Source: Sinorhizobium mexicanum (lineage in GTDB: Bacteria > Pseudomonadota > Alphaproteobacteria > Rhizobiales > Rhizobiaceae). Taken from it: DNA of 64,000 bases. The notes under the pieces are model-generated. The model ran no database searches, was not told the DNA's origin, and was given only the letters and a program-made list of their open reading frames with translations. Position numbers and translations under genes: made by a program. The DNA is taken from positions 248,001 through 312,000 of the forward strand of contig NZ_CP041241.1 of the NCBI RefSeq assembly GCF_013488225.1. Reading direction: 5' to 3'. Of the stretch, positions 1 through 8,077 are shown in pieces (position 1 is the stretch's first letter; each line of letters starts with the position of its first letter).

Positions 1-152
1 GTGCGGCTCACGCCGAACTGCTGGGACAATTCGTTCAGCGATCCGAGCTTGTGTCCCTTGCCGAATTGGCTCTCGACAATATGGGCCTTCATCGCCTGTA
101 TCGTTCGGCTTGTCAGTGTGTCCAAGGTCCACTCGCTTAACTGGCGCCGCAT
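1..152 (-). CDS. GntR-family transcriptional regulator, N-terminal part only (cut by window edge)
   Basis: The reverse strand encodes 50 residues from an ATG at 152 and then runs off the window. The visible part is a GntR winged-helix N-terminus: an amphipathic helix followed by KLGSLNELSQQFGVSRT, which matches the family pattern of a turn, a helix and the recognition helix ending in VSRT. A GGAG motif lies just upstream, though very close to the ATG; a second in-frame ATG occurs 20 codons on. The ligand-binding domain (FCD, UTRA or other) is outside the window, so the subfamily is unknown. It is divergent from the RidA/ABC/hydantoinase operon that starts at 604, and twin palindromes lie between them, so it is the obvious candidate regulator of that operon. 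Family confidence is good; the regulatory target is inference. Confidence 0.8.
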   Translation of the reverse strand, partial: MRRQLSEWTLDTLTSRTIQAMKAHIVESQFGKGHKLGSLNELSQQFGVSR

Positions 153-200
153 TCTCCATCGGCGATGTCTGATTAATAGGGATTCGCAACCGCTCTGACA

Positions 201-232
201 AGATAGCACTACATGATGTTGTGATGCTATCT
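201..232. promoter_or_regulatory. Inverted repeat upstream of the GntR gene
   Basis: Perfect 8-bp arms AGATAGCA and TGCTATCT are separated by 16 bases. The arms share GATA/TATC with the palindromes at 434-479, so this may be a degenerate third operator or a leader hairpin of the GntR transcript. Role unproven. Confidence 0.35.
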
Positions 233-433
233 CTTTGACCACCGTTTCTCGAAAGTGTGCACACACTCCCGGTGATGGCGACTTCCGCAGCGGAGATCGC
301 CTCGATTTTGCGCAGAGAAGTCACGATATTTCTTGCTGAAAATGGAAGTGTGTGTCGAAATCCACAACCAAATAGTCTCCGAAATAATTGATAATAAAAG
401 GTTTTGCGACTTTGCCTTTGCGTCATTTCCACA

Positions 434-487
434 AGAGATAGTATCTCTAAATTCCTTGTTGACATGAGATACTATTTCAATAATCTC
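434..487 (+). promoter_or_regulatory. Twin 15-bp palindromic operators flanking a TTGACA promoter
   Basis: AGAGATAGTATCTCT at 434-448 is a perfect palindrome around a central G. TGAGATACTATTTCA at 465-479 is the same site with one mismatch. Their centres are 31 bp apart, about three helical turns. A consensus -35 TTGACA (459-464) lies between them, and a weak -10 (TAATCT, 481-486) follows with 16-bp spacing. This looks like the promoter of the operon beginning at 604, bound by a dimeric regulator, most simply the divergent GntR protein. Apart from this and the repeat at 201-232, nothing else was recognised in the 153-603 gap. Confidence 0.55.
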
Positions 488-603
488 TGACCTCAGAAAA
501 GCGAGCCGCCGACATAGCTGACCCATGAGGCGGATGTGGCGAATGGCTCCGGGAACGAAATTTGCGCCCCTGTGGTGCACGCAAAAATCAGGTGGAAACT
601 GCT

Positions 604-1077
604 ATGGGCGACGTCTCAGCACGCCTCTCCGAGCTAGGCATAGTGTTGCCTTCGATTGCCTCGGCCTCCGGCAACTACATTCCTTATCGGCTTGCGGGAA
701 ACCTCCTCTTTGTATCGGGCCAGATCCCGAGGATCGATGGTGTCGAGCACTTCGTTGGAGTGGTCGGGCAGGACATCACCCCGCAAGACGGTTATCAGGC
801 CGCACGGCTGTGTGCGCTGAACATCGTGGCCCGGGTCAATGCGGCTCTCGAAGGTGATCTCGACCGCGTGCTGGCTTGTGTCCAGGTTCGCGGTTTTGTC
901 AATGCGCCGGCGAGCTTCAAGGGCCATCCGGCCATCATTGATGGTGCTTCCGACCTCATCGTCGAAATCTTCGGGGACAAGGGACGCCATGTCCGCACGG
1001 CACTCGGCGCCGGATCACTTCCACGCGGCTCATCCGTCGAGGTCGATGCCGTGTTTGAAGTCGCAACGAAATCCTGA
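604..1077 (+). CDS. RidA family protein (YjgF/YER057c/UK114)
   Basis: A 157-residue RidA-superfamily protein. Family members deaminate reactive enamine/imine intermediates released by PLP enzymes, or act on related small molecules. The core is recognisable: LLFVSGQIPR near residues 34-43, VQVRGFVNA near 93-101 and VRTALGAGSLPRGSSVEVD near 130-148. Arg131 falls where the conserved active-site Arg of RidA lies. ATG at 604 is preferred because AGGTGG precedes it at good spacing; the frame stays open upstream without a ribosome site. It is first in an operon with an amino-acid ABC transporter, hydantoinase-type subunits and a PLP aminotransferase, so clearing an unstable imine from that pathway is a reasonable inference. 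The exact subgroup is not certain. Confidence 0.9.
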   Translation: MGDVSARLSELGIVLPSIASASGNYIPYRLAGNLLFVSGQIPRIDGVEHFVGVVGQDITPQDGYQAARLCALNIVARVNAALEGDLDRVLACVQVRGFVNAPASFKGHPAIIDGASDLIVEIFGDKGRHVRTALGAGSLPRGSSVEVDAVFEVATKS

Positions 1078-1101
1078 CGATAGCGGGAAGGGGAACTGGC
1101 G

Positions 1102-1857
1102 ATGAGCGAGAGCACCAAGTCCGAAAAAGCCATCGAAATGATTGGCGTCAACAAATGGTACGGCTCCCTGCAGGTGCTGAAGGGCATAAACCTGGACGTC
1201 CCTCGTGGCGAGCACATCGTTCTCTGCGGGCCGTCTGGCTCCGGCAAGTCCACGCTGATCCGGTGCATAAATCATCTGGAGGAGGTCCAGCAGGGCACTA
1301 TCTCGGTCAACGGCACGCAGCTCAGCCAGAAAGGAGCCAATGCCGACCACATCCGCCGCGATGTCGGCATGGTTTTCCAGCAGTTCAATCTCTTTCCCCA
1401 TCTGACCGTGCTCGAAAACTGTATGCTGGCCCAGCGCCGCGTGCGGAAGGCTTCCGTGGCCCAAGCCAAGGAAAAGGCCATGTGCCACCTGGAGCGCGTG
1501 CATATCGCCGAACAGGCATCGAAATACCCGGCCCAGCTTTCCGGCGGCCAGCAGCAGCGCGTTGCGATTGCGCGTGCGCTCTGCATGGATCCGAAGATCA
1601 TGCTGTTCGATGAGCCGACCTCGGCGCTCGATCCCGAGATGGTCAAGGAAGTGCTCGACACGATGATCTCGCTCGCCGACGACGGCATCACCATGATCTG
1701 CGTCACCCATGAAATGGGCTTCGCCCGTGCGGTCGCCCACCGCGTCATCTTCATGGACCGTGGCGAGATCATCGAAAGCGCCGAGCCGGAAGAGTTCTTC
1801 GGCAATCCGACCCACGAGCGCACCAAGTCGTTCCTCAGCCAGATCCTCAATCACTAG
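1102..1857 (+). CDS. Polar amino-acid ABC transporter, ATP-binding protein
   Basis: A 251-residue cytoplasmic ATPase of the GlnQ/HisP type that powers import by the two permeases encoded next. Walker [10 protein letters not shown] is at residues 43-51, the Q-loop at [10 protein letters not shown], the signature LSGGQQQR at 146-153, Walker B with D-loop at [12 protein letters not shown], and the switch His in CVTHEMGFA. All catalytic motifs are intact and the length is typical. The gene starts 24 bases after ridA with GGAAGGGGA upstream, and 15 bases separate it from the first permease, so the genes are co-transcribed. The family imports polar amino acids or opines; the neighbouring hydantoinase genes suggest an amino-acid derivative here, which is inference. 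Confidence 0.95.
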   Translation: MSESTKSEKAIEMIGVNKWYGSLQVLKGINLDVPRGEHIVLCGPSGSGKSTLIRCINHLEEVQQGTISVNGTQLSQKGANADHIRRDVGMVFQQFNLFPHLTVLENCMLAQRRVRKASVAQAKEKAMCHLERVHIAEQASKYPAQLSGGQQQRVAIARALCMDPKIMLFDEPTSALDPEMVKEVLDTMISLADDGITMICVTHEMGFARAVAHRVIFMDRGEIIESAEPEEFFGNPTHERTKSFLSQILNH

Positions 1858-1872
1858 GCCGGAGGTCGATCG

Positions 1873-2541
1873 ATGCAATATTCCTTCGACTTCGCCCCGG
1901 TTCTCGCCGCCTGGCCCATGTTTCTGGACGGTGCCATCCAGACGCTCAGAATGTCGGCAATCTCGATGATTGCGGGCCTGGCACTCGGCATCGTCTTCAT
2001 GCTGATGCGCATGAGCAAGCTCGCCCCGTTTCGCATGGTCGCAATCGGCTATATCGAGCTGATCCGCAACACGCCATTTCTCGTGCAGGTGTTCTTCATC
2101 TATTTCGGGATGCCGACGCTCGGTATCAAGCTGGGCGGCGAAGAGGCGGCAGTCCTTGCGATGTCGCTCAACTGTGCGGCCTATGCCGCGGAGATCGTCC
2201 GCGGCGGGGTGCAGTCCATCCGTCCCGGCCAGATCGAGGCGGGCAGGGCGCTGGGCCTACACACGCTCGACATCTATCGCTTTATCGTCTTCCGGCCCGC
2301 GATCCGGGCGGTCTTTCCGGCGCTCTGCAGCCAATTCATCCTGATGATGCTGAATTCGAGCCTGGTCGCATCAGTCTCGGCAGAGGAGCTGACCTACATG
2401 GCCCAGACCCTCGACGCCCAGACGTTCCGCAGCTTCGAGATCTACTTCGTGCTCGGTGCGATCTATCTGCTGCTATCGCAGTTCTTCTCTGTCGCGCTGC
2501 AGTTCATCGGCAGAACCTACTTCTCCTATCCGACAAAGTGA
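1873..2541 (+). CDS. Polar amino-acid ABC transporter, permease (HisM/GlnP family)
   Basis: A 222-residue inner-membrane protein of the HisMQ/GltK permease family. It has several hydrophobic segments and the cytoplasmic EAA loop that docks the ATPase (EAGRALGLHTLDIYRFIVF near the middle). LIRNTPFLVQVFFIYFG is the typical first conserved block. CGGAGG precedes the ATG. It forms a heterodimer with the permease encoded immediately downstream (10-base gap). Confidence 0.93.
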   Translation: MQYSFDFAPVLAAWPMFLDGAIQTLRMSAISMIAGLALGIVFMLMRMSKLAPFRMVAIGYIELIRNTPFLVQVFFIYFGMPTLGIKLGGEEAAVLAMSLNCAAYAAEIVRGGVQSIRPGQIEAGRALGLHTLDIYRFIVFRPAIRAVFPALCSQFILMMLNSSLVASVSAEELTYMAQTLDAQTFRSFEIYFVLGAIYLLLSQFFSVALQFIGRTYFSYPTK

Positions 2542-2551
2542 GGCCGAGGCG

Positions 2552-3202
2552 ATGATCCGTGAGTTTGGTTTCGCAGAGTTTTGGTTCCTGTTGGATGGTG
2601 CCCGCTGGACGGTCATCCTATCCCTGCTCGCTTTCACCGTCGGAGGTGCGCTGGGTCTCGCCGTTGCGCTCGGCCGCACCAGCAAGTGGGCGGTGCTGCG
2701 CGGCCTGATGGCAACCTACATCCAGATCTTCCAGGGCACCCCCCTTCTGGTGCAGCTGTTCTTTGTCTACTTCGGCCTGCCACTTCTGGGTCTCAAGGTG
2801 GATATCTGGGTGGCGCTGACGATCGGCCTGTCGCTGCATGCCAGTGCGTTCCTCGGCGAGATCTGGCGCGGTAGCATCCAGGCCGTGCCGGCGGGTCAGA
2901 GCGAGGCTGCCCGCGCACTCGGCATCGGCTATGTCCATCGCATGATCGATGTGGTGCTGCCGCAGGCCTTTCGCATCGGCCTTCCTGCCACCATCGGCTT
3001 CATGGTCAACCTCATCAAGGGCACGGCGCTGGCGGCGCTGCTGGGCCTGACCGAGCTCACCCGCTCGGGCCAGCTGATGGCGAACATTACCTTTCAACCG
3101 CTGCAAGTCTACGGGGCGGTCGGGCTCGTATACTTCTTCATCTGCCTTCCCCTGACCTACTTCAGCGCAAGAGTCGAACGGCGCCTCAACGCCGCCCGAT
3201 AA
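2552..3202 (+). CDS. Polar amino-acid ABC transporter, second permease
   Basis: A 216-residue membrane protein of the same family as the preceding gene. It carries the block FQGTPLLVQLFFVYFGLP and the EAA loop EAARALGIGYVHRMIDVVLP. The frame extends upstream to 2456 inside the previous permease gene. ATG at 2552 is chosen because it gives the normal N-terminus (MIREFGFAEFW) and lies just after the upstream stop, with AGGCCGAGG nearby. With the 1873 gene product it should form the heterodimeric channel. Confidence 0.92.
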   Translation: MIREFGFAEFWFLLDGARWTVILSLLAFTVGGALGLAVALGRTSKWAVLRGLMATYIQIFQGTPLLVQLFFVYFGLPLLGLKVDIWVALTIGLSLHASAFLGEIWRGSIQAVPAGQSEAARALGIGYVHRMIDVVLPQAFRIGLPATIGFMVNLIKGTALAALLGLTELTRSGQLMANITFQPLQVYGAVGLVYFFICLPLTYFSARVERRLNAAR

Positions 3203-3243
3203 TAAGAAGAACGCGTAACCAAAGCCAACCAGAGGTAATCTCC

Positions 3244-4089
3244 ATGTTCAATTCAGCACTGACCAACTCAGGTTCCAGGGTCCTGTCGCGCCTTACAGCA
3301 GTTCTGCTGGCGGCAACCGTCTTCGCCACCAATGCCGAGGCTGTTACCCCGGAAGAGATCAAGGCCAAGGGCACGGCCGTCATCGGGGTCCAGATGGACC
3401 AGTTTCCCTGGGGCTTCATCGACCAAAGCGGTCAGAACGATGGCTTCGACATCGAAATCGCCAAGCTGATCGCCCAGGAGCTCGGCGTCGATGTCAAGTT
3501 CGAGCGCATCACCGGCCAGAACCGCATTCCGCTGCTTGTCAACGGCAACGTCGATTTCCTCGTGCCGTCGATGACGATTACGGAGGAGCGCGCCAAGGTC
3601 ATCCAGTATGTCATTCCCTACTCATCGAACGACATCACCGTCTGGGGGAGGAAGGACGCGGAGATCAAGGGTAACGAGGATCTCGGAAAATATGTCATCG
3701 GCGTGAACCGCGGCAGCGCATTTGAGCCGATCCTCGTCAAGGCGGCCCCGCCGAACACCGAGATCAAGCGCTTCGACGACGATGCCACGACGGTGCAGGC
3801 GCTTCTGTCCGGCCAGGTCGATGCCATCCTTGGCAGCGTGACCTATGGCCTTGTCATCGACAAGACCGGCCATAACGCGGAATACGAGCGCAAGTACAAG
3901 GCTGCAGATAATTTCCAGGGCATGGCCGTACGCAGAGGCGACCAGGCAATGCTCGACTTTCTGACGGATTTCGTGAGCCGCCACACTGCTGACGGTTCGC
4001 TGGACGCTCTCTACAAGAAGTGGATCGGTGTAGACCGCGCCAAGCTTCCAACCACGCTTCCTGGTGTCGATTTCACCGGCAAGCAGTAG
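3244..4089 (+). CDS. Periplasmic amino-acid-binding protein of the ABC transporter
   Basis: A 281-residue family 3 solute-binding protein (SBP_bac_3). It begins with a cleavable signal peptide: basic start, hydrophobic stretch LTAVLLAATVFA, likely cut after AEA near residue 33. The mature protein shows the usual blocks GFDIEIAKLIAQELGVDVKF, VDFLVPSMTITEERAKVIQY and VGVNRGSAFEPI-type hinge sequence. It delivers substrate to the permeases encoded by 1873-3202. The substrate is unknown; the following hydantoinase and aminotransferase genes point to an amino acid or cyclic/carbamoyl derivative. A perfect hairpin follows the stop codon. Confidence 0.93.
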   Translation: MFNSALTNSGSRVLSRLTAVLLAATVFATNAEAVTPEEIKAKGTAVIGVQMDQFPWGFIDQSGQNDGFDIEIAKLIAQELGVDVKFERITGQNRIPLLVNGNVDFLVPSMTITEERAKVIQYVIPYSSNDITVWGRKDAEIKGNEDLGKYVIGVNRGSAFEPILVKAAPPNTEIKRFDDDATTVQALLSGQVDAILGSVTYGLVIDKTGHNAEYERKYKAADNFQGMAVRRGDQAMLDFLTDFVSRHTADGSLDALYKKWIGVDRAKLPTTLPGVDFTGKQ

Positions 4090-4095
4090 CGCTCA

Positions 4096-4129
4096 GCCCT
4101 GCGCGACGGCGCAGGCCTCCGCGCAGGGC
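4096..4129 (+). terminator. Hairpin after the binding-protein gene (attenuator or partial terminator)
   Basis: GCCCTGCGCG (4096-4105) pairs perfectly with CGCGCAGGGC (4120-4129) across a 14-base loop, 6 bases after the stop. There is no T-run, so it more likely stabilises the upstream mRNA or partly terminates, raising binding-protein levels over hyuA. Confidence 0.5.
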
Positions 4130-4262
4130 ACCAGAAACATCAACAACCGAAGAGCTCTTGGCCTCCGCCTGTTCGTGCGGGCGGGGACTGCCCGCCTGCG
4201 TCGAAACGGTGCCCTCTCGGGCGTGGCGCAACAACAGCTCGCTTATGGAGCATTGCAAGAAA

Positions 4263-6353
4263 ATGGCTAAAGATGGCAAGCAGATCCGGGTCGGTGTCGA
4301 TATCGGCGGTACCTTCACCGATGTCGCGATGGAGGTAGGCGTCACGCTCCATTCGATCAAGGTGCTGACGGATTACTCGTTCCCCGAAAACGCGATCGTC
4401 AAAGGCATCCGCCAGGTTGCCGAAGTCGCGGGCGTGGCTCTCGCCGAGATCGACACGATCATCCACGGCACCACGCTTGCCACCAACGCGCTGATCGAGC
4501 GCCGCGGCGCGAAAACGGCCTTCATCACCACCGAGGGCTTTCGCGACGTCATCGAGATGCGCACCGAAAGCCGTTTTGAGCAGTATGATCTCGACATCGT
4601 TCTCCCGGCGCCGCTGGTTGCCCGCAACGAGCGGTTCGTGCTCGACGAGCGCATCGGCGCGGACGGTTCGGTGCTCAAGGCGCTCGATCTCGCCGAGGTC
4701 GATGCTCTCTGCGATCGTATCATTGCCGCCGGCTATGAAAGCGTCGCCGTCGGCTTCATCCATTCCTATCTAAATGGCACCCATGAGAAGGTCGTGCGCG
4801 ACCGTCTGCTCGCCAAGAAGCCCGACATCTCAATCTCGATCTCGTCCGAGGTCTCGCCGCAGATGCGCGAATTCCAGCGCTTCAACACGGTCTGCGCCAA
4901 CGCTTTCGTCAAGCCACTGATGGCCTCTTATCTCAACCGCCTCGTCGGGCGGCTGACGGAAGAGGGTACCCGCTGCCCCGTCTTCATGATCCATTCCGGC
5001 GGCGGCATCATCAGCGTCGAAAGCGCCATTGAATTCCCGGTCCGCCTGCTTGAATCCGGCCCGGCTGGCGGTGCGATCTTCGCAGCCCATATCGCCAGCA
5101 GCTACGGCCTCGATCAGGTCTTGTCCTACGACATGGGCGGAACGACGGCCAAGATCTGCCTGATCGAGAAGCAGTCGCCGAAGACGTCGAAGACCTTCGA
5201 GGTTGCCCGCACCTGGCGCTTCAAAAAGGGCAGCGGCATGCCGATCTCGATTCCGGTCATCGAAATGGTCGAGATCGGCGCAGGTGGCGGTTCGATTGCA
5301 ACGGTCGACAGCATGCGTCAGATCCGCGTCGGCCCGCACAGCGCCGGCTCCGAGCCGGGTCCGGCCTGCTACGGCCGCGGCGGGGAGAACCCAACGGTCA
5401 CCGATGCCGACCTCGTCCTCGGCCGTCTCGATGCCGACGAGTTTGCCGGCGGCGCGATGAAGCTCGACCGCCCGGCCTCGGACAAGGCCATGCAGCAGGA
5501 CATCGCGGCCAAGCTCGACACCGATGTCGCGACGGCCGCCTATGGCCTCAGCGAAGTGGTCGACGAGAATATGAGCAATGCCGCCCGCATGCATGCTGTC
5601 GAAAACGGCAAGGAACTCTCCGAATTCACCATGATCGCCTTCGGCGGCGCAGCACCGATCCACGCGACCCGCCTTTGCGAAAAGCTCGGCATGTCGGAGC
5701 TGCTGATCCCGCCGGGTGCCGGCGTCGGCTCGGCCATAGGCTTCCTGCGCGCGCCCTTCGGCTTCGAAGCTGTCCGCAGCGCCTATAGCCGCCTTAGCCG
5801 TTTCGAAGCGAAGGCCATCACCGCGACCATTTCGGATCTGATCGGGGAGGCGACGTCCTTCGTCCGTTCCGGCGCGCCGGATGCTGACCCCGACCTCGAG
5901 TGCACGGCCTACATGCGTTATGTCGGCCAGGGTTGGGAAGTGCCGGTCACCATCGAGGTGCGCGAATATGTTGACGGCGATGGCGCACTGTTCCGCGCGC
6001 TGTTCGACGAGCAGTATGAGCGCTTCTTCGGCCGCGTGATCGATGGCCTCGACGTCGAGATCGTCAGCTGGTCGCTGCGCGCCACCTCGAAGGTTACCCC
6101 GCCTCAGCGGATCGGCAAAACCGCCAAGGGAGTCGCCGCAACCATTCGCGGCAGGCGCGAAATCTTCGATGTCCAGGAAGGCAGCTTCCAGAATGCCTCG
6201 ATCGTTTCCCGCCACGACATGAAGCCGGGCGACTGGGTCGTCGGCCCGGCCGTCATCACGGAACGCGAAACCTCGACCATCATCACGGCGAGCCGCGAGG
6301 TCGTCATGCAGGCCGATGGCTGCCTGCTCGTGCGCGCCAAAGAAGCCGCCTGA
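4263..6353 (+). CDS. hyuA: Hydantoinase/oxoprolinase family protein, HyuA subunit
   Basis: A 696-residue protein of the HyuA/N-methylhydantoinase A/5-oxoprolinase N-half family, which uses ATP to open cyclic imides or lactams together with HyuB. The N-terminal ATPase motif VGVDIGGTFTD is at residues 10-20, and a second phosphate-type motif SYDMGGTTAKICL lies in the central domain. Glycine-rich GAGGGSIA and FGGAAPIH are also family marks. Length is normal. The frame is open far upstream; ATG 4263 is preferred for its clean N-terminus and upstream GGAG, with ATG 4245 as the alternative. The stop is 14 bases from hyuB. HyuA family members act on hydantoins, 5-oxoproline, acetone or caprolactam, so the substrate is open. 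Confidence 0.9.
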   Translation: MAKDGKQIRVGVDIGGTFTDVAMEVGVTLHSIKVLTDYSFPENAIVKGIRQVAEVAGVALAEIDTIIHGTTLATNALIERRGAKTAFITTEGFRDVIEMRTESRFEQYDLDIVLPAPLVARNERFVLDERIGADGSVLKALDLAEVDALCDRIIAAGYESVAVGFIHSYLNGTHEKVVRDRLLAKKPDISISISSEVSPQMREFQRFNTVCANAFVKPLMASYLNRLVGRLTEEGTRCPVFMIHSGGGIISVESAIEFPVRLLESGPAGGAIFAAHIASSYGLDQVLSYDMGGTTAKICLIEKQSPKTSKTFEVARTWRFKKGSGMPISIPVIEMVEIGAGGGSIATVDSMRQIRVGPHSAGSEPGPACYGRGGENPTVTDADLVLGRLDADEFAGGAMKLDRPASDKAMQQDIAAKLDTDVATAAYGLSEVVDENMSNAARMHAVENGKELSEFTMIAFGGAAPIHATRLCEKLGMSELLIPPGAGVGSAIGFLRAPFGFEAVRSAYSRLSRFEAKAITATISDLIGEATSFVRSGAPDADPDLECTAYMRYVGQGWEVPVTIEVREYVDGDGALFRALFDEQYERFFGRVIDGLDVEIVSWSLRATSKVTPPQRIGKTAKGVAATIRGRREIFDVQEGSFQNASIVSRHDMKPGDWVVGPAVITERETSTIITASREVVMQADGCLLVRAKEAA

Positions 6354-6367
6354 ACGGAGAATAATCC

Positions 6368-8005
6368 ATGAAAACCGATGCACTTTCCGACGTCCATATG
6401 CAGATCATGTGGAACCGGCTCATCTCCGTGGTCGAGGAGCAGGCCGTCACGCTGATCCGTACCGCCTTCAGCACCAGCGTGCGTGAATCCGGCGACCTGT
6501 CTGCAGGCGTCTTCAACCGGGGTGGCAAGATGATCGCCCAGGCCGTGACCGGTACCCCCGGCCACGTCAACGCCATGGCCGAGGCTGTCGGCCACTTTAT
6601 CCGCGATATCGGTCCGGAAAACATCTTCGAGGGTGACGTCTACATCACCAATGATCCGTGGAAGGGCACCGGCCATCTGCACGACTTCACCGTCGTGTCT
6701 CCGACCTTCCGCAACGGCGCCCTGGTCGGCTACTTCGCCTGCACCGCGCATGTCGTGGATGTCGGCGGCCGCGGCTTCGGTCCGGATGCCAACGAGGTCT
6801 ACGAGGAAGGTATCTTTGTTCCCATCATGAAGTTCGCGGAGCGCGGCACGGTCAACAAGGACCTCGTGAACATCCTGCGCAACAATGTGCGCGAAAGCCA
6901 CCAGGTGGTCGGCGATGTCTATTCGCTGGCGGCTTGCAACGAGATCGGCCATCGCCGGCTGATGGACATGATGGACGAATTCGATCTCGCGGATCTGGAA
7001 ACACTGGCCGACTTCATCTTCAAGCGCAGCTACGACGCAACGCTGGAGCGGCTCGCGACGCTGCCGAAGGGCTCCTATTCCAACGTGATGCGAGTCGATG
7101 GTTATGGTTCGCCGATCGATATCGCCGTTCGTCTTGATGTCGCGGACGACCACATCCTCGCCGATTTCGAGGGAACCTCGCCGCCGAGCCCTAAGGGCAT
7201 CAACTGCCCGATCATCTATTCCGCAGCCTATGCCTGCTACGGCCTCAAGTGCTCGATCGCACCGGAGATCCCGAACAATCACGCGTCCCTGCTGCCGTTC
7301 CGCGTGACGGCGCCGGAAAATTGCATCCTGAACGCCCAGCATCCGGCGCCCGTATCGGTACGCCACGTCCTCGGTCACCTCGTTCCCGATGCGGTGCTCG
7401 GCGCGGTTCACAAGATGCTGCCCGGTCGCGTGCCCGCGGAAGGAGCGGGCGCGCTGTGGAACCTGCATGTCAGCGTACGGCCGCTGCAGGGCGAAAAGGC
7501 ACCGGCCGACGGCGGCCAGCGCGCCGAAGTCCTGCTGTTCAACAGCGGCGGCGCCGGTGCACGTCCGATGCTTGACGGGCTGAGCGCCACAGCATTCCCG
7601 AGCGGCGTGCATTCCATGTCGATCGAGGCGACGGAGCATGTCGGCCCGGTCATCTTCTGGCGCAAGGAACTGCGCGACGGATCGGGCGGCGCCGGGCAAT
7701 TCCGCGGCGGTCTCGGTCAGGTCGTGGAGATCTCGCCCACCGAAGGTCACGAGATGCATTTCAACGCCATGTTCGATCGCATCGAGCATCCGGCACGCGG
7801 CCGTGATGGCGGCGAGAACGGTGCCCCCGGAGCCGTGCTGCTGGACGACGGCACACGCCTTGCGGCCAAGGGACGCCAGCATGTGCCGGCCGGCCGCCGG
7901 CTCATCCTTCAGCTTCCCGGCGGCGGCGGCTATGGCCCGGCCGACAGGCGCGATCCGGTCGCCGTGCGGCGTGACAGCGATTTCGACTACGTCGTCGCCG
8001 AGTGA
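6368..8005 (+). CDS. hyuB: Hydantoinase/oxoprolinase family protein, HyuB subunit
   Basis: A 545-residue HyuB/N-methylhydantoinase B family protein that partners HyuA. Family marks include the N-terminal stretch VEEQAVTLIRTAFSTSVRES, PGHVNAM, GDVYITNDPWKGTGHLHDF and the C-terminal GGAGQFRGGLGQVVE and QLPGGGGYG. The length is near the family norm, and a GGAGAATAATCC ribosome site precedes the ATG. It is almost certainly co-expressed with hyuA. The pair sits between an amino-acid importer and an aminotransferase: import, ring opening, then transamination is the simple reading (inference). Confidence 0.9.
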   Translation: MKTDALSDVHMQIMWNRLISVVEEQAVTLIRTAFSTSVRESGDLSAGVFNRGGKMIAQAVTGTPGHVNAMAEAVGHFIRDIGPENIFEGDVYITNDPWKGTGHLHDFTVVSPTFRNGALVGYFACTAHVVDVGGRGFGPDANEVYEEGIFVPIMKFAERGTVNKDLVNILRNNVRESHQVVGDVYSLAACNEIGHRRLMDMMDEFDLADLETLADFIFKRSYDATLERLATLPKGSYSNVMRVDGYGSPIDIAVRLDVADDHILADFEGTSPPSPKGINCPIIYSAAYACYGLKCSIAPEIPNNHASLLPFRVTAPENCILNAQHPAPVSVRHVLGHLVPDAVLGAVHKMLPGRVPAEGAGALWNLHVSVRPLQGEKAPADGGQRAEVLLFNSGGAGARPMLDGLSATAFPSGVHSMSIEATEHVGPVIFWRKELRDGSGGAGQFRGGLGQVVEISPTEGHEMHFNAMFDRIEHPARGRDGGENGAPGAVLLDDGTRLAAKGRQHVPAGRRLILQLPGGGGYGPADRRDPVAVRRDSDFDYVVAE

Positions 8006-8077
8006 CCCTCCCCGGGGTCGGGCGACGTGAAAACTTCGTCCGGCCTCAAGTGTAAGATCAATTCAAGGAAGCCGGAG

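Noticed and set aside
1..198. 65-codon forward frame at the window start
   Set aside because: The reverse strand encodes an unmistakable GntR HTH ending in VSRT, so the forward frame is its shadow.
4830..6383. 517-codon open frame on the reverse strand opposite hyuA
   Set aside because: Antisense shadow of a high-GC gene; His/Asp/Gly/Arg-rich translation with no family features, while hyuA on the other strand has clear motifs.
6104..7882. 592-codon reverse open frame opposite hyuA and hyuB
   Set aside because: Spans two well-supported forward genes and has low-complexity composition typical of antisense frames.
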